Positions 15,425-21,824 of a DNA stretch of 21,824 bases are shown here, piece by piece (the stretch's first letter is position 1; every line of letters begins with the position of its first letter). The translations under genes and the position numbers were made by a program. Source of the stretch: Lachnospiraceae bacterium UBA7199 (lineage in GTDB: Bacteria; Bacillota; Clostridia; Lachnospirales; Lachnospiraceae); the NCBI GenBank assembly GCA_002490775.1, contig DKUR01000039.1:1-21824 (forward strand). The letters are read 5' to 3'. The notes beneath the pieces were generated by a model, which searched no databases, was not told the DNA's origin, and saw only the letters and a program-made list of their open reading frames with translations.

Positions 15425-16105
15425 TTATTTTGCTCCATACTGCTCATAATATACGTCAATTGCTTGCTTAAGCGTATCATCAATATAGATCTGTCCTTTA
15501 TATGGTTTATTATAAAGATATTCCACAACCTCCTGCATATTCACAATGGCATTGGCGTTAAATCCGTATTTCTCCTTTATTTCTACAAGTGCACTCTTTT
15601 CCCCCTGTCCCTTTTCCATACGGTTCAGGGACACCATAAGCCCCTTAATCTCCACGTCCGCCTGTGCCTTAATAATAGGATAGGTTTCTTCTATGGATTT
15701 ACCAGAGGTAGTAACATCTTCAATGATTACCACCTTATCTCCATCCTTTAACTTACTTCCCAGCAAAATGCCTGTGTCCCCATGATCCTTCACTTCCTTA
15801 CGGTTGGAGCAATAGCGGATTTCTTTTCCATATAGTTCACTGATTGCCATAGTAGTGGCTACGGACAAGGGGATTCCCTTATAGGCAGGCCCAAATAATA
15901 CATTAAAATCAAGCCCGTAATTATCGTGAATCGCCTTCGCATAATATTCACCCAGCTTGCGAAGCTGGGTTCCCGTAACATACCCCCCTGCATTCATAAA
16001 AAAGGGGGATTTCCTTCCACTCTTTAATGTAAATTCACCAAATTTAAGCACTTGGCTGTCTACCATAAATTCTATAAATTCCTGCTTATATTGTTCCATT
16101 CCCAT
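15425..16105 (-). CDS. pyrE: Orotate phosphoribosyltransferase
   Basis: PyrE attaches orotate to PRPP to make OMP, the fifth step of pyrimidine synthesis. The 226-residue protein has FGEFTLKSGRKSPFF near the N-terminus, and the flexible-loop region NRKEVKDHGDTG (101-112). The PRPP-binding motif VVIIEDVTTSGKS is at 125-137. ATG 16105 has AAAGG seven bases upstream; ATG 16099 is an alternative. It stands apart from other pyr genes and appears to lead an operon with the small membrane proteins and aminopeptidase. Its own promoter lies immediately upstream, with no PyrR-type attenuator visible in the about 25-base leader. Confidence 0.98.
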   Translation of the reverse strand: MGMEQYKQEFIEFMVDSQVLKFGEFTLKSGRKSPFFMNAGGYVTGTQLRKLGEYYAKAIHDNYGLDFNVLFGPAYKGIPLSVATTMAISELYGKEIRYCSNRKEVKDHGDTGILLGSKLKDGDKVVIIEDVTTSGKSIEETYPIIKAQADVEIKGLMVSLNRMEKGQGEKSALVEIKEKYGFNANAIVNMQEVVEYLYNKPYKGQIYIDDTLKQAIDVYYEQYGAK

Positions 16106-16136
16106 ACCTATGCCTTTCCCCTATGAATTCTTCCTA

Positions 16137-16165
16137 AGTTTACCATAAAGCCAAGGCTTTTTCAA
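16137..16165 (-). promoter_or_regulatory. Promoter of pyrE with a palindrome in the spacer
   Basis: On the minus strand TTGAAA (16165-16160) and TAAACT (16142-16137) are separated by 17 bp. The spacer holds AAAGCC-AA-GGCTTT (16147-16160), a perfect 14-bp palindromic element that could be an operator. Confidence 0.65.
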
Positions 16166-16184
16166 TGAAACTTGACAAAAAATA

Positions 16185-16218
16185 GGGCAGAAACCGATTC
16201 TTCCTCTGGTTACTGCCC
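16185..16218 (-). terminator. Terminator after the sensor kinase gene
   Basis: On the minus strand GGGCAG-T-AACC pairs with GGTT-T-CTGCCC (10 bp with one mismatch) around a 12-base loop. TATTTTTTG follows at once. It lies about 20 bp after the kinase stop and separates that operon from pyrE. Confidence 0.9.
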
Positions 16219-16239
16219 CAACTTTATTTACCAAATATT

Positions 16240-18684
16240 TTATCCTACAATTCTGAAAGCAACTTTCACTACAAATAAATCTGCGTCAGTCTCCCAGGAA
16301 AATTCCCCGCCGCAGGCCTCCGTGAAGCTCTGGGCAATAGACATCCCCAGGCCGCTGCCTCCATCGGTACGGCTTTGATCTCCTCTGGTAAAACGTTCAG
16401 CAAAATCCTTTTCTTTGTTCAGTTCCATCAAAGAAGAATTCTTTATGCTGGCAACTGCCATGATGCCATCCGTCTGCAACGTCATATAAACTCTTGAACC
16501 TGCAAGGGAATATTGGATGGCATTCTGAAACAGGTTTTGAAATACCCGGTACATACGCTGACCGTCAGCCATAATCATCACCGGAGTCTGGGGAAAATGC
16601 GTGCGAAAAGATACCGCACTGCCTTCGATCTGCTCTTCCATATCCGCCAGTGTCTGGCGCAAAAGCTTCCCAAAATCCAGCTTTTCCATATGCATGGGCA
16701 GTTCCCCGGAAGCCGCCTTGCTCACCGCAAAAACATCCTGCACCATATGTTTCAGCCTCTGCGACTTTTCATCCAATATCTTCACATAATCCTTTACATG
16801 CTCTGGCAGGCCTTCTTCCTGCTTTAAAAACTGTACATAGCTGATAATAGAAGTGAGAGGCGTTTTAATGTCATGAGATACATTTGCAATCAGTTCCACC
16901 TTCAATTTCTGACTTTTCATCTGTTCCTCCACTGCCTTTTCCATGCCATGACGGATATCTTCCAGTTCTGCCATAACATTTTGCAGGTCATGACCAGCAA
17001 AATCTCCTTCAATCTCCTTATAATTGCCATTCCTGATTTCACTGATACAGCCGGAGATTACTTCCATATCCTTAGCCGTCTCTATGTTTTTTCTACTTAC
17101 AAAATATATCAGCAAAAGGAAAACCACGGTGCCAAAAAGGATCAGAAAAGCAGGTATTATGATGTTTATGTCTCCGCTTATCCACCAAAAAGCCATACCA
17201 GACAACAGCAAAACATAAAATACTGCGCCAACAAATATCCCACTATTTCTGTAAGCCATTTTCCGCGCCAGCGGCCAGCTTAAGCTTTTAACAGAAAATA
17301 AACGACAAAGCTTTCCACACAGGCTGTTGATCCACAGCTTTTTGTTATACTTTAAATCATTCCAGATCAGCCAAATTCCCCAGAACAATACGATCCATGC
17401 AGCAGGATGGGCATTCCTTGCTATCTCTCTGCCATAAATAAAGGGGCTTGCATATCCATATTCATATCCATAATAGTATCTTTCCGTCAGTTCCTGCCAC
17501 CATCCATATTCCTGGTTGCTGTTTTTTATAATAATAAATACAAGAAACAGTAGACCTAAAAGTAAAGGTATCTTAACTTCCACCCATATTTTAGCCTGAA
17601 TGCCTGCAATCTTTGCTGTCGCCTCCTTCCTGCTTTTCCTGCCTAAAAATGATAAAAACAGCAAAATAAGTCCGACAACAAAATACACCCCATACCTCTT
17701 TAAAAGCTTTTGACCAGCCTGACAGTTATCATTCATCCAGTACAGAGAATTATCATACTGCCTATACCCCTCAGTCCCATAACTTCCTTCCATATACAGT
17801 ACCGGCTCTTTTGCAGCAGCAAGAAACACCTTGGCCTTTTTCATGCTTTCATCCACTGGAAAATTCAAATAGCCAGGAACATACCAGTCTCCTCTTTCAC
17901 CCATTTCCTGATACAAATTTTCTTCCCGGTAATAACCGTCCCCATAAACATCCAGCTCTTTTCCGTCCTTGATGATTCTGACCTTTTCCCCATCAAAATA
18001 TAGAAGGAAATTGTAGCCCTTCGGAGCATTCATATTGCCGTCAACAGATAAAAGCTCCGTATTCGCATACAGAATCTGGTCTTCATAGGAAATCACATAG
18101 AGCAGATTTTTATCCCCTTTTATCCTGTCGTGGTAGCTTTGTGCAATTTTCTTTTTCGCCTCCTGGGTAAGCTCCTTTTGTCCGAGACTTTGGGAAAGTC
18201 CAATCTCACTCTGGAAATTTTCCAGCTCTTTCTCATAAATCTTCATCTCCTCAAGGACGGCTTCCGCTTCCTCGTAGGCTCCCTCCTGACTAAGTCTCTC
18301 CCTCTCTATCTCCATTTCCTGATAAGTGTCCAGCATCTCATTCAGTTTGTCCTGATCATCCTCCCAATCATCCTCCCAAACGGTAAAATCTATTCCCTCC
18401 TCATAACTATCAACATAATAACCGTCCGTGCCATATCCCCAAGAGGCTTCCAGGCTGCCTCCTACAGCCATAGTCAGAAAATTCCAGAAACGTCCCTGTA
18501 TAAAATCCTGAAACCTGTAATTTTGCTGATAATCTCCCTGAAACAGCTTATCCACCTGCCAGAGCCTTACGCTGCCCGGCTTGCTCTTTTGAATGCCCGC
18601 AAAACCTCCCAGCATCAGGCTGACGCCCAAAACAAAAATCATAATACTAATTGCATTTTTCCTGCTTTTCCATTTTGTATCCAA
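16240..18684 (-). CDS. Sensor histidine kinase with large extracellular sensor and six membrane helices
   Basis: This 814-residue kinase phosphorylates the adjacent OmpR-type regulator. Predicted helices lie near 11-30, 331-347, 371-387, 427-441, 481-500 and 508-529. The segment 31-330 would be outside and includes a Glu/Lys-rich coiled coil (about 112-180). A Trp/Tyr-rich outer loop spans about 388-426. A HAMP-like region (about 530-585) is followed by the H-box NVSHDIKTPLTSI with H604. The N-box FQNLFQNAIQYS (715-726), a degenerate F/G region and DGGSGLGMSIA (774-784) complete the kinase core. The start is TTG 18684, which overlaps the regulator's end by 38 bases; ATG 18642 lacks a suitable site and would remove the basic head of the first helix. 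A terminator follows. The signal is unknown. Confidence 0.92.
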   Translation of the reverse strand: MDTKWKSRKNAISIMIFVLGVSLMLGGFAGIQKSKPGSVRLWQVDKLFQGDYQQNYRFQDFIQGRFWNFLTMAVGGSLEASWGYGTDGYYVDSYEEGIDFTVWEDDWEDDQDKLNEMLDTYQEMEIERERLSQEGAYEEAEAVLEEMKIYEKELENFQSEIGLSQSLGQKELTQEAKKKIAQSYHDRIKGDKNLLYVISYEDQILYANTELLSVDGNMNAPKGYNFLLYFDGEKVRIIKDGKELDVYGDGYYREENLYQEMGERGDWYVPGYLNFPVDESMKKAKVFLAAAKEPVLYMEGSYGTEGYRQYDNSLYWMNDNCQAGQKLLKRYGVYFVVGLILLFLSFLGRKSRKEATAKIAGIQAKIWVEVKIPLLLGLLFLVFIIIKNSNQEYGWWQELTERYYYGYEYGYASPFIYGREIARNAHPAAWIVLFWGIWLIWNDLKYNKKLWINSLCGKLCRLFSVKSLSWPLARKMAYRNSGIFVGAVFYVLLLSGMAFWWISGDINIIIPAFLILFGTVVFLLLIYFVSRKNIETAKDMEVISGCISEIRNGNYKEIEGDFAGHDLQNVMAELEDIRHGMEKAVEEQMKSQKLKVELIANVSHDIKTPLTSIISYVQFLKQEEGLPEHVKDYVKILDEKSQRLKHMVQDVFAVSKAASGELPMHMEKLDFGKLLRQTLADMEEQIEGSAVSFRTHFPQTPVMIMADGQRMYRVFQNLFQNAIQYSLAGSRVYMTLQTDGIMAVASIKNSSLMELNKEKDFAERFTRGDQSRTDGGSGLGMSIAQSFTEACGGEFSWETDADLFVVKVAFRIVG

Positions 18685-19357
18685 TGCCCCACACCACCTT
18701 TATATATTCTGGCTCTTTCGGATTCAGCTCCAGCTTTTCACGGATACGCCTGATATGAACCATAACAGTTTTTTCTGATGCAAAGGCTTCTTCCTCCCAC
18801 ACACGCCGGTAAATTTCCTCTGCCGGGAACACCCGTCCCAAATTCCGCATGAACAGTTCCACAATTTTTGTCTCTGTGGCAGTAAGTCTTATCGGTTCTC
18901 CATCTGCGTAAACCACTCTTTCATCGGTCTTAAAAGATAAACGTCCGTTTACGATTTCATCAGCCCCATTTCGGGAATGAATGTCTCCCAGGCTGGTATA
19001 CCTGCGCAGATGGCTCTTTACCCGGGCTGCCAGTTCCTGAGGATTATAGGGCTTGGCCACATAATCGTCCGCGCCCATAGACAAACCTAGTACCTTATCA
19101 CTGTCCTCACTCTTTGCACTTAAAAGGATGATTGGAATATTCTGCTTTTCCCTGATGCGCATCAGCGCAGAAAGCCCGTCCAGCTTCGGCATCATCACAT
19201 CAATAAGCACCAGTCTTACCGGATGGGTGGAAAGAATATCCAGCGCCTGCAGCCCGTCATAAGCTTTCTGCACTTCATAGCCTTCTCCCTTAAGCAAAAT
19301 GCTGATGGCTTTCACAATCTCCCTGTCATCATCCACTACCAGTACACACTCTCCCAT
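18647..19357 (-). CDS. OmpR/PhoB-family response regulator
   Basis: This 236-residue regulator has a receiver domain with the acidic pair D9-D11, phospho-acceptor D53 in LIDVMMP, S80 in LLSAKS, and K102 in AKPYNP. A C-terminal winged helix (about 135-232) carries the typical LTATETKIVELFMRNLGRVF and VMVHIRRIREKL segments. The frame extends to TTG 19414, but MGECVLVVDDD at ATG 19357 is the normal receiver start; its ribosome site is weak (AAAAAGAGAAC). The 3' end overlaps the kinase gene by 38 bases, so the pair is co-translated. Phased direct repeats upstream suggest it controls its own promoter. Confidence 0.95.
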   Translation of the reverse strand: MGECVLVVDDDREIVKAISILLKGEGYEVQKAYDGLQALDILSTHPVRLVLIDVMMPKLDGLSALMRIREKQNIPIILLSAKSEDSDKVLGLSMGADDYVAKPYNPQELAARVKSHLRRYTSLGDIHSRNGADEIVNGRLSFKTDERVVYADGEPIRLTATETKIVELFMRNLGRVFPAEEIYRRVWEEEAFASEKTVMVHIRRIREKLELNPKEPEYIKVVWGIGYKMEKQEKCN

Positions 19358-19486
19358 GTTCTCTTTTTGTCCTTCCTTTCCGTCATTATCCTGCGTTATA
19401 ACCTGGCCGAACAAATCTGCTGCCAGACACTTCCTCCTTGAGCTGATACCAGTCTATCATTTATTTTTTACAAAAATCCCTGGGTG

Positions 19487-19506
19487 TTTCTTACAAATTT
19501 CTTACA
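19487..19506. promoter_or_regulatory. Direct-repeat site for an OmpR-family regulator
   Basis: Two identical 9-mers TTTCTTACA (19487-19495 and 19498-19506) lie 11 bp apart start to start. This is the spacing at which OmpR/PhoB dimers bind tandem half-sites. A related TTTTTTACA (19464-19472) lies 23 bp away. They sit in the 159-bp gap upstream of the response regulator, so autoregulation is the simplest reading. Confidence 0.6.
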
Positions 19507-19516
19507 GATGGTACGT

Positions 19517-20272
19517 CTAAAGTACACGTGCACTCCTTTGTGCCGCCTTGGTCATCATTTTCCCTATGTAAAGAGGATGCCGATAAGAAAACTTCATTTG
19601 TGCTGCCTGACTTGCAGAATGACAAATGACAAACTTTTTTGACCAGATATGGTCAGCCAGCCCATAGCCAACTTTTTTTGCTTCTGCCTTGAATTCCTTT
19701 GGAACTGAAATTCCCGACGCTGCTTTTGTATTTGTTAATGGCGGATGAAACAAATGAAAGGAAATCCCATATTCCTCATTTTCTATTTCCAGACACTTAG
19801 CCAATGATTCTATTGCTCCTTTAGAGGCAGCATATGGAGAAATATTTGAAAACCCAGTAACGCCTACACCCGAACTTGTAAATATAATACGCCCTTTTTT
19901 GACCTTTCGCATATTGGGAAGGACCGTTTTTGCCAATCTCAATGCCCCAAAATAATTTACATCCATTACATTTTGATATACTTCTATATCAGTATCATAC
20001 TCACTTTCAAAGGTACATAGGCAGGCATTGTGTATCGCAACATCAATATCTCCAAAATATTCGATTGCCTGTTGAACGCCATTTACAATACTTGAAAGGT
20101 TCCGTGCATCTGCCATGACTGGCAATACCGTCCTTTGATTTTTTTCTTTTAATGCCTCAACCGCATCAGTCTGAATATCCAATACCGTTACATGATTTCC
20201 TAATTCCAACAATCTTTCCACAAGATAATAGCCAATCCCCTGATTTGCACCTACAATTAGTATATTTGCCAT
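19517..20272 (-). CDS. Short-chain dehydrogenase/reductase
   Basis: This 251-residue NAD(P)-dependent oxidoreductase has the Rossmann loop VGANQGIG (7-14), and an Asp at 32 after the second strand that favours NAD(H). It has HNACLC in place of the NNAG motif, and the catalytic set S133/S134, Y147 and K151 in SSGVGV...YAASKGA. The C-terminal region after PPLTNT is less conserved, so substrate is not predictable. ATG 20272 has GGGGGA eight bases upstream; the longer frame to 20293 overlaps the tetR gene. It begins one base after the TetR stop, implying a two-gene unit in which the TetR protein probably regulates this enzyme. Confidence 0.93.
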   Translation of the reverse strand: MANILIVGANQGIGYYLVERLLELGNHVTVLDIQTDAVEALKEKNQRTVLPVMADARNLSSIVNGVQQAIEYFGDIDVAIHNACLCTFESEYDTDIEVYQNVMDVNYFGALRLAKTVLPNMRKVKKGRIIFTSSGVGVTGFSNISPYAASKGAIESLAKCLEIENEEYGISFHLFHPPLTNTKAASGISVPKEFKAEAKKVGYGLADHIWSKKFVICHSASQAAQMKFSYRHPLYIGKMMTKAAQRSARVL

Positions 20273-20273
20273 A

Positions 20274-20885
20274 TTATTTATCCCCCATTTCATTAAAAAA
20301 ATGATTTACGTGCCTGTACACATTTACCCGAAAGGTTTGTTTACATTCTTCTGTCAATGCTCCACAAAAAAGCCAGCGCTGCATAAAAAGAAAAATCGGT
20401 GCATAAAATTTCACTGCTAAATAATTGCTGTCTGACGTTTTAACAATTCCTGCCTTTGTTAACACAGAAAATACTTTCGTTTGAAAATTCAGCGGCTTAT
20501 CAAATAACCAGAAATCATATATTTCCTGCATTTCATCATTGTACAAATGTTCAATTGAAAGCAGCCGCATTATTTTATTACAGTATTCATCCATCAAATA
20601 GCTTTCGAAAAAGCAGCCGCAGATTTTTTCAAATAAATTCTCCTCAAAATTTTCCAATGGAACCATTAACCCTTGTTCTAACTGACACATTAAAGCAGTT
20701 GCTATTGTTTCAAAATGCTGCAGCAGCTCATTAAAAATAGCCTGCTTATTTTTAAAATGATAATAGACTGAACTTTCCTTGATCCCTACAACTTTACAAA
20801 TATCTCTGATAGAAACCGCAGAAAACCCTTTTTGAGAAAACAAGTCTAATGCTGAATCCAATATTTTTTGCTTCGTCTCATTCAT
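20274..20885 (-). CDS. TetR-family transcriptional repressor
   Basis: This 203-residue repressor has an N-terminal helix-turn-helix (about 5-50) with LDLFSQKGFSAVSIRDICKVVGIKESSVYYHFKNK, the classic TetR pattern. A helical, poorly conserved ligand domain follows. ATG 20885 has GGAGG nine bases upstream. Its promoter contains two near-identical palindromes covering the spacer and the transcription start, the expected layout for autorepression. It is coupled to the SDR gene one base downstream. The inducing ligand may be the SDR substrate or a related compound; this is inference. Confidence 0.95.
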   Translation of the reverse strand: MNETKQKILDSALDLFSQKGFSAVSIRDICKVVGIKESSVYYHFKNKQAIFNELLQHFETIATALMCQLEQGLMVPLENFEENLFEKICGCFFESYLMDEYCNKIMRLLSIEHLYNDEMQEIYDFWLFDKPLNFQTKVFSVLTKAGIVKTSDSNYLAVKFYAPIFLFMQRWLFCGALTEECKQTFRVNVYRHVNHFFNEMGDK

Positions 20886-20899
20886 TGCCTAGCACCTCC

Positions 20900-20913
20900 C
20901 TAACAATCGTTAG
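20900..20913. promoter_or_regulatory. TetR operator 2 (downstream of the -10)
   Basis: CTAACAATCGTTAG differs by one base from operator 1. The outer CTAAC/GTTAG arms are perfect inverted repeats. It lies between the -10 element and the ribosome site of tetR, over the likely transcription start. Confidence 0.8.
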
Positions 20914-20918
20914 ACAAT

Positions 20919-20947
20919 ATTATATCTAACAGTCGTTAGGCTGTCAA
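20919..20947 (-). promoter_or_regulatory. Consensus sigma-A promoter of tetR-SDR
   Basis: On the minus strand TTGACA (20947-20942) and TATAAT (20924-20919) are exactly 17 bp apart, a full match to the sigma-A consensus. Such a strong promoter fits a gene pair held down by its own repressor. Confidence 0.92.
20926..20939. promoter_or_regulatory. TetR operator 1 (in the promoter spacer)
   Basis: CTAACAGTCGTTAG is a 14-bp palindrome-like element filling the spacer between the -35 and -10. Repressor bound here would directly block RNA polymerase. Confidence 0.85.
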
Positions 20948-20981
20948 TCTTAAATTGCTTATTAATTTTAGGCAAAATGAT

Positions 20982-21003
20982 AGGCCGCATGGAACCGCGG
21001 CCT
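20982..21003. terminator. GC-rich hairpin after the aldo/keto reductase gene
   Basis: AGGCCGC (20982-20988) and GCGGCCT (20997-21003) form a 7-bp stem with an 8-base loop, six bases after the reductase stop. The T-tract (TTTTTCTT) is on the plus strand; on the minus strand ATCATTTTG follows. It probably ends the reductase transcript before the tetR promoter and could act in both directions. Confidence 0.65.
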
Positions 21004-21008
21004 TTTTC

Positions 21009-21824
21009 TTAACCTTTTAATTTTTCACTAAAATCAGACATTGCCTCTGAAATTTTGATCTGCTGGGGACATACTGCCTCGCAGCTTCGGCATCCCACAC
21101 AGGCGGAAGGCCTCTTTTCCTCTGGCACTGCCATCAGCGCCATAGGTGCGATAAATCCGCCTTCCGAAAAACTGTGTTCATTATACAATTCCAGAAGTGC
21201 AGGGATATCCAGCCCTTTAGGGCAGTGGCTGGTACAATACCTGCATGCGGTACATGGCAGAACGCTTTTTTTCAGCATTGCATCTGCAATTCCCAGTAAG
21301 GCATCCATCTCCTTCTGATTCAGTTTTTTTTCTGTTTCGAAGGTTTTCACATTTTTCTGCATCTGGTCAAAGTCAGACATGCCTGAAAGAATCATGGTAA
21401 CACCTTCAATACTCTGCAAAAATCGGAATGCCCATGCAGGTACATCCTCATCCGGCCGAAGGGCGGCAAGCTCTTTTGCTGCTTCTTCCGGTAAGGATGC
21501 AAGCTTGCCTCCACGAAGAGGCTCCATCACCCATACAGGCAGATGATATTCCTTTAAAAGCTCTACCTTTGCCCTGGCATCCTGAAAAGACCAGTCCAGC
21601 CAATTCAACTGAATCTGTCCAAACTCCATGTGGTCTCCATAAGCATCCAGAAAGCGTTTCATTACTGCATAACTTCCATGAGCAGAAAAGCCAAGATGAC
21701 GTATCCGTCCATTTTTCTTTTGTTTCACAAGATACTCAAAAATACCATACTTTGGATCAAGATAGGCATCAATGTTCATCTCACATACATTATGAAATAA
21801 ATAAAAGTCTGCTTGTGTCAAGTA
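21009..21824 (-). CDS. Aldo/keto reductase with C-terminal ferredoxin motifs (5' end outside window)
   Basis: The last 272 codons of a gene that continues past the window edge encode the second half of an aldo/keto reductase barrel. Typical segments are IRHLGFSAHGS, IQLNWLDWSFQ and VMEPLRGGKL. Then comes a C-terminal [4Fe-4S] domain with two clusters of cysteines: CTACRYCTSHCPKG and CVGCRSCEAVCPQQ. This fusion is a known clostridial subfamily thought to couple the barrel to electron carriers. The catalytic Tyr/Lys region lies upstream and is not visible. The reading frame is open to the last base (codon TAC at 21824-21822), so the TTG at 21821 is not taken as a start. A hairpin follows the stop. 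Confidence 0.93.
   Translation of the reverse strand, partial: YLTQADFYLFHNVCEMNIDAYLDPKYGIFEYLVKQKKNGRIRHLGFSAHGSYAVMKRFLDAYGDHMEFGQIQLNWLDWSFQDARAKVELLKEYHLPVWVMEPLRGGKLASLPEEAAKELAALRPDEDVPAWAFRFLQSIEGVTMILSGMSDFDQMQKNVKTFETEKKLNQKEMDALLGIADAMLKKSVLPCTACRYCTSHCPKGLDIPALLELYNEHSFSEGGFIAPMALMAVPEEKRPSACVGCRSCEAVCPQQIKISEAMSDFSEKLKG

Overview
The window looks like a chromosomal segment of a low-to-moderate GC Firmicute, most likely a gut-type Lachnospiraceae (Clostridia). The evidence is the AGGAGG-type ribosome sites, sigma-A promoters, ClpC rather than ClpA, a radA/clpC neighbourhood, and several small proteins of the kind found in that family. Genus is not determinable by eye. Almost everything lies on the minus strand; the only plus-strand gene is a LacI-type regulator at the left edge.

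Layout, left to right. A LacI-family regulator (115-1119, +) converges on tRNA-Trp (1172-1242, -), with a 17-bp perfect hairpin between them. Then, all on minus and given here in ascending coordinates, come an LCP cell-wall ligase (1318-2442), radA (2532-3905), a small conserved protein of unknown role (3972-4385), clpC (4455-6902) and a YtrA-type GntR regulator (6904-7278) one base upstream of clpC. Next are an SH3-domain membrane protein (7325-8722), a zinc-ribbon/helix-turn-helix protein (8735-9205), and purD, purN, purM and purE (9222-12716). These are followed by an M29-like aminopeptidase with a long N-terminal extension (12788-14839), a three-helix membrane protein (14857-15180), a 50-residue membrane protein (15246-15398) and pyrE (15425-16105). 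A terminator separates this run from a two-component system (six-helix kinase 16240-18684, OmpR-type regulator 18647-19357). The window ends with an SDR oxidoreductase plus its TetR repressor (19517-20885) and the C-terminal part of an aldo/keto reductase with two [4Fe-4S] motifs (21009-21824, running off the edge).

Transcription on the minus strand runs right to left. pyrE has its own promoter and probably leads an operon through the two small membrane proteins and the aminopeptidase. purE has a promoter 40-70 bp upstream of its start, and purE-M-N-D (AIR carboxylation, AIR synthesis, GAR formylation, GAR synthesis) continue tightly into the zinc-ribbon and SH3 genes. The GntR regulator and clpC form a protein-quality-control unit in which the usual ctsR-mcsA-mcsB genes are absent. 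tetR-SDR is a self-contained repressor/enzyme unit with a consensus promoter carrying two operator palindromes. The kinase/regulator pair is preceded by 9-bp direct repeats with an 11-bp period, as expected for an OmpR-family binding site.

Most of the window is housekeeping. The most interesting items are regulatory: the double operator of tetR-SDR, the phased repeats before the response regulator, and a hairpin that would hide the ribosome site of the GntR-clpC unit. The charged-repeat tail of the SH3 protein and a small membrane gene between pyrE and its neighbour also stand out. No CRISPR array, insertion sequence, phage gene or obvious defence system was seen.
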